Assembly (NCBI GenBank): GCA_020746835.1
Contig: JAGPNK010000004.1
Span: 2,170,001-2,234,000, forward strand
Origin: Stachybotrys elegans
Taxonomy: Eukaryota > Ascomycota > Sordariomycetes > Hypocreales > Stachybotryaceae
Length of the DNA stretch: 64,000 bases
Reading direction: 5' to 3'
Shown: in pieces, positions 22,933-32,600 of the stretch
Numbering within the stretch: position 1 is the first letter of the stretch
How the letters are laid out: every line of letters begins with the position of its first letter
Made by a program: the position numbers and the translations under genes
The notes under the pieces: model-generated
Told to the model about the DNA's origin: nothing
The model's input: only the letters and a program-made list of their open reading frames with translations
The model's database searches: none

Positions 22933-24377
22933 GGAGGGGTGGCTGTATGAGAGAGAGAGGAGGAGGAGGAGGAGAATGGATGACGAATGGTCCAGGCAGA
23001 AGGGAGGAAAGATGGGACGAGGCCGACATTGATGTAGTCTGACGGCTCCGGGGGCGCGGACCGGGCTGGCGGGTATCGCGACATTGTGCTCGGCGGAGAG
23101 ACAGTTTGGAGGAGGGAGGTTGACGTCGCCTGTCACGGGGGGGAGCAAGGATGAGACGATGAGCCCCAAACGCGGGAGTGGGTGGATATACGGGGGGAGA
23201 GGAAGATGTTTCCATGGAATGTGCTTTGACGTTTGGACGGTAGGGGAAACGAAAGCGAAGGGGGGGGGGGAATACTCGCATACCGAGTCAGCGGAAGCAA
23301 CCAGGAGAGGAGAGGAGAGGAGGAGAAGGCGAGGGTAAGGTGTGATGGCGTGAGCTGTGCCTCGCCAGCCTCCTTCTGACCCCGCGCGCATCTGATGTGT
23401 TGAACCAGGGCTGAGGGCGGTCAAGATGGTGATGGGTGCGATGTGGTAGAGTGTCATGGCACGTATATGCGCAATGGTGTACGCAACCCCATGTCCAAGA
23501 AGGATCGTGGGCATGGATGGATGGTGTTGACGCTGAGCGGGCCGTCTTTTTAGCGGGGGAGATATGTGATGGGTCTATTCTTGTCTTAAGGCTGGGCGAG
23601 GTCTGCATAAGATGATGTTGTGTCGAGTGAGATATACGAGGACAGGGGGAGGAGGACGAGGAGGAGGATCTACACGTGGAGAGCAAGGGAAGGGGTGGGG
23701 AAGTGAGTGTGCACCGAGGAGGAGGAGAATGATGATATTGAAGATGATAATGATGATGAAGATGACGATGAAAGAGATCCCCCCACTGGTAGGCGTGTAC
23801 AGCCACGCGTCCATTTAGACGAAGGTGGTGCTATTGGTGGAAGCGCGAGAGGGTGAGAAAAGTGCAGCCTAGTAGGCAGCCGTGATGCGGCGGCAGCGAT
23901 AGCGATAAGAACATACTACGCACATGAGGAATAAGAAGAGATGGATGGATATGGATATGACATGGGGATGGATGGAGATGGAGAGATTAGATGAGATGCG
24001 ATGGAAACGAGGAGGTGGCTAAGGCGATGACGATGACGACGGAAATCATCGAGTGTTTCATCGTCGGCCCATTTACTCGCGTTTCAACCCCCTCCCATCC
24101 GATCTATCATGGCTCTAAATTCTGTTTCTTATTTTTTTCTCTCTTCTCGTGTTCTGAACGATCCCCTGCGAGGCGCTGCTGCGGATGGATTCAGGTACCC
24201 GAGCAAAGTGCCCATGGTGCGTGATTATCCTTGCAGGCTCAGCCACGATACTACCATGTTCCCCCCTCCCCCTTCTTTATTAACCACCTAGAGAGGTCCC
24301 GTACATTGGCCAATGGAAATACAACAAAAAATGCTATCCAAAAAGTGAGGTAAAAAACAAGTTCACGCTATTGTGTG
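22933..24377. other. Intergenic region, simple repeats only
   Basis: This 1.4 kb stretch upstream of the Zn2Cys6 gene is purine-rich on the plus strand, with GGA runs, a GATGAT tract around 23729-23775 and GGATGGATGG tracts near 23940-23975. No frame looks like a protein. It is probably promoter and 5' leader for the regulator. Confidence 0.5.
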
Positions 24378-26335
24378 TCATGCTGGGGCACCGAAAATGG
24401 AGTCTACGATTTCGCCGGATCGGGTTGCGATGATGCTCAACAGGCTGTCGCTCAGCTAGAAAAAAAACAAACCGTCAGTCTTGGGTTGATAGGAAACATG
24501 CAAGCGAGCCGCAGGCGAGGCCAGCCCCCCTGGCAAGGGCCGCCGGAGGCATCACCAAACATCAATCCAGCCGCATCGTCTTACCGGAAGCACAGCCTCG
24601 CCAGGGGTTGGTTGCATGAAACAATAAAACAATATGAGAGAAATAACTTACACCGTGAGTCCCCTCGCACAGCCCCTGAAGCCAGACGCCCGCCTGGGCC
24701 TCGTCGACGGTGCCGGGCTGGAACTTGACTCGGTAGTCTCTGCCCACCGACATGTTGCGCTCGCCCTGCTCCGAGGGCACGTTCCAGCCGGCGACGGCCT
24801 TGGAGAAGACGCTGTTGGGGCCCTTGGCCTGGGGCGCCGCCTTGGGCAGCATGGGCCAGGCGTCGCGCAGCATGTCGACGTGGGCGCACCGGCTGTAGCC
24901 CGTGGCGGCGATGACAACGTCGGCGGCAATGGTGGTGTCGTCGTCGACGAGGCTGGCGGCCGAGGCGGCGCCCGAGGGCACGTGGACGTAGTCGTCGGGC
25001 GAGGCGCGCTCGGTGCGGACCTCGAGCAGGTCGTCGCCGAGGGGCTCGATGCTGCTGATCTGGCGGCCGGCGAGGATGCGGTGCGGCCACTGCGTCTCGT
25101 CGCGCCCGAGGGTGCGCAGCTGCTCGTACATGAGCTCGTAGAGCGTCTCGATGAGGTTGAGGCGCACGACGCTGTAGTTGGTGGCGCGGGCGTCGTCGAG
25201 GAAGTTCTGGCGCGAGCGCGCCGACCGGGGGAAGACGGAGTCGACAAAGTCGGGGTTGAAGATGGAGTTGACGCTGCGATTGTCAGTCAAGATACAAAAG
25301 GGGAGGAGAGGAGGAGGAGGAGGGGGGAGGAGGTTACAATGGAGAATCGTCGCTGGGGCGGAGATATTCTGGGCGCATGACGAGATACGTCTTGGAGCGC
25401 GGGTACTGCTGCTGGATGGTGTGGAAGATCTCGGCGGCGCTCTGGCCGGCGCCGACGACGACGACGCGGCAGGCGGCGGCGCGGTCGGGCAGCAGGTGCG
25501 GGATCATGTGGGCAAACTGCGACGAGTGGATGACGCGCGGGTGCTTGGCCGGGAAGCTCCGGGGCAGCGAGGGCTGGCCGCCGGTGGCGACGAGGACGTG
25601 GCGCGCGCGGAAGGACGAGACGTGGCCCGTCTTTGCGTTGCGGGCGCGCACCGAGAAGCTCCGGACGGCGGCTCCGGCACCGGCTCCGGCTCCGGCAACG
25701 GCTCCGGCGAGCTTGCCGTCGGGCGCCACCGACACGACCTCGCTGCCGTACTGGACGAGGTGGTCAAAGTGGGCGGCGCACCAGGCGAGGTAGTCCTCGT
25801 ACTCGCTGCGGGCGGGCAGGAACGTGTCCATGTTTGTGAACTCGACGAGGCGGCCGTGGGCGTGGAGGTAGTTGAGGAAGGTGAAGTGGGAGCGGGGGTC
25901 GCGCAGCGAGGCCATGTCCTTGATGAAGGAGATTTGCATGCGCGCGCCGGGCAGCAGCATGCCCGAGTGCCAGGCGAAGCGGGACTGCTTCTCGAGGAAG
26001 AGGACGCGCGGCGGGCTGCCCGAGGGGAGGAGGGCGCGGCCGGCGGCGAGGGCGTCGTGCATGGCTACCGCGACGCCGAGCGACGCCGGGCCGAAGCCGA
26101 TGCACACGAGGTCGAACTGCTCGCCGAGCGGGGAGGAGGGGAGGTGTGCCGAGGGCTTGACGGCAGGGCGCGGGCGGTGGAGAGAGTGGCCGTTGGAGAG
26201 GCTGTTGGAAACGCCATTGCCGTTGGAGAGGCCGTTGGAATGGCCGTTGGTGATGCCATTGCCGTTGGCGTGGCCGTTGGTGAGGACGGGGACGGGCTCC
26301 GCGTCGTCGTATACTTGCTCGCTATGAGGGGACAT
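24378..26335 (-). CDS. sidA: L-ornithine N5-monooxygenase, first enzyme of hydroxamate siderophore synthesis
   Basis: The model is complement(24378..24455, 24652..25273, 25338..26335), 565 residues. The enzyme uses FAD, NADPH and O2 to make N5-hydroxyornithine for ferrichrome-, coprogen- or fusarinine-type siderophores. Seen: a low-complexity Asn/Gly/His N-terminus (repeated NGHSNG units), the FAD motif IGFGPASLG at residues 79-87, [19 protein letters not shown], the NADPH motif [11 protein letters not shown] around 295, [17 protein letters not shown] across the first splice junction, the ATGYSR motif near 456 and the C-terminal [19 protein letters not shown]. Intron 1 is 64 bp; intron 2 (24651-24456, 196 bp, GTAAGT/TTCTAG) contains a full 46-bp dispersed element. 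A short Gly/Ala repeat insert (AGAGAGAG, ~214-221) is unusual. It faces away from sidC across a 3.3 kb gap containing iron-type GATA sites. Confidence 0.96.
24506..24551 (+). repeat. 46-bp GC-rich dispersed element, copy 3 (inside an intron)
   Basis: It begins GAGCCGCAGGCGAGGCCAG and ends GGGCCGCCGGAGGCA. It lies within the last intron of sidA, antisense to the transcript, in an otherwise AT-rich intron. Confidence 0.95.
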
Positions 26336-27437
26336 TTTGGCAATATCTTGTAATCGAACCCTGTAGAATGGCTATTTTTCTTTTTTTTTTCTTTTTTGTC
26401 TCTGGATATCTGAGGATGGCCGGGTATTGATATAAGTGGTCACCTCGTCATTGGTAGCCGAGTCGATGACGGAGCGATTTCCAGAAGGATGATGCTATTT
26501 AAAGCAAAAAGCAATTAGCCATGATGCCGTTCTTTGGTCCAATAAAGCAGCGGGCAATGGTCATCCGGAAAACAGGGAAAAACCAGGACAAGAGAGGGAG
26601 GGCCACGTACACGAAGGGGGGTTACTGTCGTGATGAATTGACTTTTTTCTTTCCCGAGCCCGTTGTTGAAGGGGGCGATTTCACCGTCCTGGTATAAACA
26701 CAGACGCGACAAGGAGCCAATCGAGAGACGATCCGAGGTTAGTAGATGAGTCGGGTTGCAGCACACGTGCTTATATATATAAAAAATACTATTAAAGAAA
26801 AGACGGGAGAAGGAAAAGAGAAGGACGGGGTGGATGAGGCGCGAGTTTTATGCATGTAGATAATCTACCCTTGGCGCTGGGACCTGTGTGAGCCACTCAT
26901 CCCCCCCCCTCTCTCCATCCATCCTCTCTCCATGGCGCAAGATGGTACGGGAGAAACCGTACGATGGAGCGCCGAGCACGCTCCGATGAGGAAGACGGGA
27001 TGGATGGATGGATGGAGATTTGGGGGTCCTGGTTCCCGGGGTGGTTGCGTGCGCTGCTTTGTATGTCGCCTCCACTTGGGGAGGGGGGCTTGATTCCTGC
27101 TTGAGAAGGTCTGTCTGTCTGTCTGTATCTCCGTCTACCACTCTCTCTCTTGTGCGTTTCCGTGGGCCGAGCGATGGCTTCACCTCCGCCGTCCTTGCTC
27201 TCCCCATCCTAACCCAACCTCAACGAACTACAACAACCTATTCACCCTGCAAACAGAGCAAGATACCACCATATTTACATACACGTCTACATCTCTCTCC
27301 CCTGTGACTTAGGTACTGCCGATCGCACGACGCCGCCGGAAACGGGGCCAAGGGCCGATATAAGCCGGACACTAGACAAAGGGAGGGGGGGGGGGGTAAA
27401 GGCGCCATGACGTGGGTTAAGGGCCCTAGATGAGCGA

Positions 27438-27456
27438 TTATCTCTGGATCTGATAA
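27438..27456 (+). promoter_or_regulatory. Paired GATA sites, one matching the SreA/Urbs1 consensus
   Basis: TTATCT at 27438-27443 (GATA on the minus strand) is followed by ATCTGATAA at 27448-27456, an exact fit to ATCWGATAA, the reported site of iron-regulatory GATA factors (SreA, Urbs1). It lies about 1.1 kb upstream of sidA and 2.2 kb upstream of sidC. Confidence 0.6.
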
Positions 27457-27565
27457 GATGGCCGTTTGGGCACAGGAAAACCACATCATGGTAACGCAAA
27501 TCAGCAGGGCTACCCCTGGCTGGCGCCGTTTGCTGTCCCTGCTACATGCAATTAACCCCCCCAAC

Positions 27566-27613
27566 TCGAGCCGAAGGCGAGGACAGCCTCCCTGGCAAGG
27601 GCCGCCGGAGGCA
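27566..27613 (+). repeat. 46-bp GC-rich dispersed element, copy 4 (left arm of a perfect inverted pair)
   Basis: The core is 27568-27613. With two extra matching bases (TC) it forms a 48-bp arm exactly complementary to 27647-27694, separated by 33 bases. It begins GAGCCGAAGGCGAGGACAG and ends GGGCCGCCGGAGGCA. Confidence 0.97.
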
Positions 27614-27646
27614 TCGCATTTCTCCGGGCGGACTCATTGTAGGATG

Positions 27647-27694
27647 TGCCTCCGGCGGCCCTTGCCAGGGAGGCTGTCCTCGCCTTCGGCTCGA
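27647..27694 (-). repeat. 46-bp GC-rich dispersed element, copy 5 (right arm of a perfect inverted pair)
   Basis: The core is 27647-27692 in reverse orientation, 46 of 46 identical to the reverse complement of copy 4. The two arms plus the 33-base spacer make a 129-base palindrome. Confidence 0.97.
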
Positions 27695-27915
27695 TGGGGG
27701 GAGGACGAGGAGGAGGGGAGTTCGTTATCTTGGCGCTGTAGGCTTGAATAGACGATTCAGCATCCCGGCAGGCAAAAGGGAAAAACAAAAGAAAGAGAAA
27801 AAAAAAAAAACCCTTGCCCCTCGTTTATGCGATTGGACCCTTCTGGCGCTGGTTTACGTACATACATACATACAGGGCCGGCGCGGGTGCGCGCAGTGGA
27901 TACGGATTGAGGGAA

Positions 27916-27948
27916 TTATCTGATGATCTGATAACGCGGATCTGATAA
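27916..27948 (+). promoter_or_regulatory. Triple ATCWGATAA cluster (iron-regulatory GATA sites)
   Basis: Three exact sites lie within 33 bases: ATCAGATAA on the minus strand (27916-27924), ATCTGATAA at 27926-27934 and ATCTGATAA at 27940-27948. The consensus is that of SreA/Urbs1, which repress siderophore genes when iron is sufficient. The cluster sits midway between the divergent sidA (1.6 kb) and sidC (1.7 kb) starts, so it may control both. Binding is inferred. Confidence 0.75.
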
Positions 27949-28640
27949 AAAATTTTCTCTTCTTCATCTCCTTTGCCCGCCGTTCGTGCTAGATAATATG
28001 CCGGGACCCGCCGTGCCTCCGAGGGCCATCAGCTGAAGCGTCTAGTGCCGGCGCTTGTCTGGGGGTGGTTGTATTTTATTTTACGTGTTGTTGGATGACG
28101 AGGAGAGGAGGAGGAGGGATGGGATGTTGTGGGAGGGGGGGAGGGAGATGGTAGGGCTTTATGTTGGTGACGGAGGGTGGGATGTGAGTGTGAGTTTGTG
28201 CGGCTGTTGTTATATGTAATAGCAGTATGTAAGTCCGTCCCTCTCATGCCCACTCTCCCCCTCTCTCTCTCTCTCTCTCTGCGTCTTCACGCAATACCTC
28301 TGCCTCCCCTCAACGCCAACCCGCGCATCACCTTCCAAGAAATCCCCAGCCTCACCCCATCTCCTTCCTGTTGGACACGTCACAGCGCTGCCCTCCGTCA
28401 TGCCCATCGACCGAGGCTCGTCCCACTCCCCGCCGCCGCTCTTTCTCCTCACACTAGGCCGTTCCGTACCATGACCTTTGTGCGTCTCTCCTTGATTCTC
28501 CTCGTGCCCCTGTCGGTTCTAGTTTTTTTGTCCCCACCGCATCGTGGGCCGTGGGTTGAGACGCGTGTGTGGGCACCGCGTGTTGGATCTCTACGATATC
28601 GGCGCTTGTCTTGGATTGTGTCTGTCTCTGTCTGCCCATC

Positions 28641-28686
28641 GAGCCGTAGGCGAGGACAGCCCCCCTGGCAAGGGCCGCCGGAGGCA
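28641..28686 (+). repeat. 46-bp GC-rich dispersed element, copy 6
   Basis: It begins GAGCCGTAGGCGAGGACAG and ends GGGCCGCCGGAGGCA. It lies about 1 kb upstream of the sidC start codon in otherwise unannotated DNA. Confidence 0.95.
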
Positions 28687-29650
28687 TGCCCCCCCCCCCC
28701 TCCCTCCTCCCACGTTCAAATCTGGTTCACTCGGTCTAGACGCCGTTGCTGCTTGTGATGGTGAGGGTATGCGTTCTTTTTGTTGTGTCACAGGCACAGC
28801 AAGTGGTCATATGCCGGGTCAGTGGGTATAGTACACCAACTACTACTATGTACTAACCAACAATCGCCATAGATTGACTCCCGCGACACCAAATGCCTTG
28901 GTCGTCATTTCTTCCCTCTTCCATCTTATCTTCCTAGTCCCTGGTACTGACGCCCATGTGCCTCTCTCCAAGCTGCCCACGTGAAGTCACGGTGGCTTGC
29001 CGCCTACATAGTCCAGCCCAAGAGTCGTGACGCCACCATTCTCCGCATCTCACGGCCAAGCGTGCTACATACAAGTTCCTACGCCTCAACCATAGAACAC
29101 CCGGGTCTGGTACCACGCGGCGCACCTCTCCAGACTTGCCATTTTCAGCACCTCCTCCGTCACTCACACACACACTTGTCGCACACAGCAACCAACACAC
29201 GACAAGTCGTCATCTTTCCTGGTACCGCTTAGCCCGCGCTGAGTAATTCCTCGCTTCTTACAGGTCAGCGCCTCGGAATGGGTGGGTGCCCGTCATCCAA
29301 CATACAACAACCCCCAAGCTTGACGGCCTCGCTCTCTTCAAATCCACCACTCGCCATTGGTGAATCTGCCGGCCGGCCTGAGACCCCTTCCCACTGCGGA
29401 CCGCGCCCAGAGTCCATAGTTGCTGGGGGAATCACGCACCTGCAGGGTCTCACTCGGAGTTTAACCGCCTCGTACACGGCTTATTACGGCTTGTGGGCTT
29501 GCCGCGTCGGTTACTGACTGGGGGGGTTTATGATAGCTTCCTGCAACTGCTCTCGTAGGATACAGCGGTTGACACTGTGCTCATTCATTTTTCTTACTTT
29601 CCCGCTCTTCTTCTTCGCTACGCTGTCAGACTTCTTAGACTCTCATCGCC

Positions 29651-32600
29651 ATGGATCATAATCTTTCCGTCGTGAACCCGGATCCTGTCCGGCTCCCCGG
29701 GCCCCAGCTCTTGAATGATCTTGTCAAGCCGCCGTCGGACAGTATAGCCTTGGAGTTTCTGCGCGAGAATGACATACAGGCCTTCTCGTATAGCGAGCTT
29801 CACCAGAAGGCTGACATACTCGCTCTACGGATAACACAGGCTATCGGCAACACACAAGGCGGCTTCATTGTGCCCGTCCTCATCCGACAATCCCCGCTAT
29901 TGTATATATCCCTCCTCGCTATTTTGAAAGCCGGCGGCGCCTTTTGCCCCCTCAACATCGATACCCCCCCGGAGCGAGTGCGGTTCATACTCGAGGATGT
30001 ATCAGCTCAGTTGGTGCTGGCTACCGCGGAGCTGGAGCCTTGCATCCCCTCCGGAAGCCATACCGTCGTCTTAGTTGACGCGCCAGATACCAATACACAT
30101 CACGTTTCCCATCGAAACCCCTCTCCCGAGGACCTTGCATATGTCATGTACACGTCCGGGTCGACAGGCACACCCAAGGGCGTAGCCATCTCCCACTCGG
30201 CTGCCACCCAGGCCCTCCTCGGGCACAGCCGACACATCCCTGCCTTTTCAAGGTTCCTGCAGTTTGCCGCGCCGACTTTCGACGTATCAGTTTTCGAAAT
30301 CTTCTTCCCCCTGTTCCGGGGAGCCACGCTTATCTCTGTCCATCGAGAGGAGATGCTCGATGACCTGCCCGGCGTTTTGCGCACGATGCGCGTCGATGCC
30401 TGCGAGCTGACGCCTACCGTTGCTGGGAGTCTGCTGCGCAAGAGGGAGAATGCGCCAGACCTTGGCTTGATTCTTACCATTGGAGAGATGCTCAACGCTC
30501 CCGTAGTGAGCGAATTTGGCGGTGACGACAACAAGAAGAGTATTCTCTGGGCCATGTATGGGCCGACGGAAGCAACAATTCATTGGTAGGAATTCCATTC
30601 CATTTGCTGGACTGACTAACAATAAATAGTACACTGCAGACAAGTTTCTCAACCAGCTCTTCGACTGGTAATATTGGAATACCCTTGGATACCGTATCCT
30701 GCTTCGTCATCGAGCCGGCAACACCCGAAAACAAAGACTTTCGAATCCTTCCCCGTGGAGAAGTAGGAGAGCTGGCTGTCGGAGGCCACCAACTGGCCGT
30801 CGGCTACCTCAACCGTCCCGAGCAAACATCCGCCTCCTTCATCGACTCGCCATACGGTCGGGTCTACCGAACCGGCGACAAGGCCCGGCTCCTCGCCGAC
30901 GGAACCCTTGAGTGTCTCGGTCGGCTATCCGACGGCCAGGTCAAGCTCCGCGGCCAGCGTCTCGAGCTGGGCGAGGTCGAAGCGGCAGTTTTGAGGACGC
31001 AGGGATGCCATAGCGCGGTAGCAGCGGTTATGGAATCTTCTCTGGTTGTCTTCTGTGCCGCGGAGGCTGGCGTGGGCGAGGATGACGTTCTTACCCAGTG
31101 CCGAAGGTGGCTGCCTGGGTTTATGGTGCCGAGCCAGGCAATTATCATGTGGGAGCTGCCGAGGTTGCCCAGCGGCAAGGTCGATAAGAAGAAGCTCCGT
31201 GCCGACTTTCAGGAAACAATGAAGGCAGCGACCGAAGAGGAGGCACTCACCAATGATGAGCGGGCTGTCGTGCGTGTTGTGTCTGAAGCACTTGGTTGCG
31301 AGGTCTCACTTTCGACCAACCTGGCATCAGCAGGCGTCAACTCCCTCATTGCTATCAAGCTCGCCTCCTCTCTGAGAACAGCCGGCTTCAACATCACCGC
31401 TCCGCAACTGCTCATCACCCGAACAGTCGCCGATCTGTGCAGTGTTTTAGAGGCCAGGACTGACAACGACACCTCTGTCAATGTTAGTCTGCTGGCAGAC
31501 TTGGAATTACTATCCCAGCAATACGCACATCTGTCTGGCCTGGCGGGCGAGGTGGCAGATATCTTGCCCTGCATTCCGCTGCAATCCACCATGATTGCCG
31601 AGACCATGCGGAATGAGACGAGTTACTGCAATTCTATCGAACTAGAGGTGACCGGCTTTCAAGCCTCTGAAGTGGCAGCGGCATTTTCGAGGGTAGTGTC
31701 CTCAAACGATGCGTTGAGGACAGGGTTTGCTGAGTGGCGGGACGGGTTTGTTTCTCTCCTCTTCAATGTAGCGCCCCCAGAAAAAATCTTGGTTGTTCCC
31801 GAGTTTGATACAACCTTCTCCATCTCAACCCCAGAGGAGTGGCTTCATCCGTTCCGCATTCAGATCCGACAGGATGAGGAAAGTGTTCGCGTCTTATTCC
31901 ACATCCACCACGCCATATACGACGGCTGGTCCATGGACATGATACTCTCAGACGTGTCCAGGCTGCTACTTGACGATCAAGAGATCCCTCATCGGAAGCA
32001 ATTCCGAGCCGTGGCTGAATACCATGCCAATCCACATACAAACAGCAGAAATGACGATGCGAGGGCCTTTTGGAGCGAGCATCTCCGGGGCTGGAACAAG
32101 ACTCCATTCCCCAAACTCAATGGACAAAGATTGTCGACGGGAGAGGTCCACTCTCTCGATGCAAGCTTCGACGTCACTGCGGCAGAGGTTGAGGCGCTGT
32201 CACAAGAGCTCGGAATCAGCCCCCAGGTCTTCTTCCAGGCCGGTCTCGCCCTGCTGTGGAGTGCCATCCAGGGCTCATCGGATATTGTCTTGGGATCCGT
32301 CACTTCTGGAAGAAGTATACCAGTCGTAGGAATCGAGAGCATAATCGGTCCATGCATTGCGTCGATGCCCCTGCGGGCCAACATGGCTGATATGCAGACA
32401 GCCCTCGATTTATTGAGGAGCATACATTCGAGCAACCGGCTCGCCATGAGCCATACAACACTACCGCTGGCAGAGATTGCCAAGCTTACCGAGGGACAGA
32501 CGAAAGATGGACTGTACGATGTCCTCTTCGCATACCAGGAGTCCCTCTACAGCGGTGACAAGCACGGCTTCATACGGGAGCTCCATCATCTGGACCGGCT

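Larger units (their letters stand above)
26336..29650. other. 3.3 kb divergent intergenic region between sidA and sidC
   Basis: No gene is supported. It holds four ATCWGATAA sites, three copies of the 46-bp element (two in a perfect inverted pair), a CT tract at 28257-28281, a G run near 27385, and an intron-like GTATAG...GTACTAACC...ATAG segment at about 28826-28873 that could be a 5' UTR intron of sidC. Probably all promoter and leader sequence. Confidence 0.6.

Noticed and set aside
25178..26353. Long open frame (391 residues) on the plus strand
   Set aside because: It lies exactly antisense to the first sidA exon, has GC-driven Val/Gly/Glu composition and no family motif.
12823..28686. 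CRISPR-like array from the 46-bp repeats
   Set aside because: Spacing is irregular over kilobases, orientation is mixed and the organism is eukaryotic.
28029..28831. Possible small gene between sidA and sidC
   Set aside because: Candidate frames are low-complexity or overlap a 46-bp element; no conserved motif and no consistent exon structure.
30586..30629. Premature stop in sidC after A1
   Set aside because: A 44-bp intron with GTAGGA donor, CTGACTAAC branch and ATAG acceptor restores the frame in phase.
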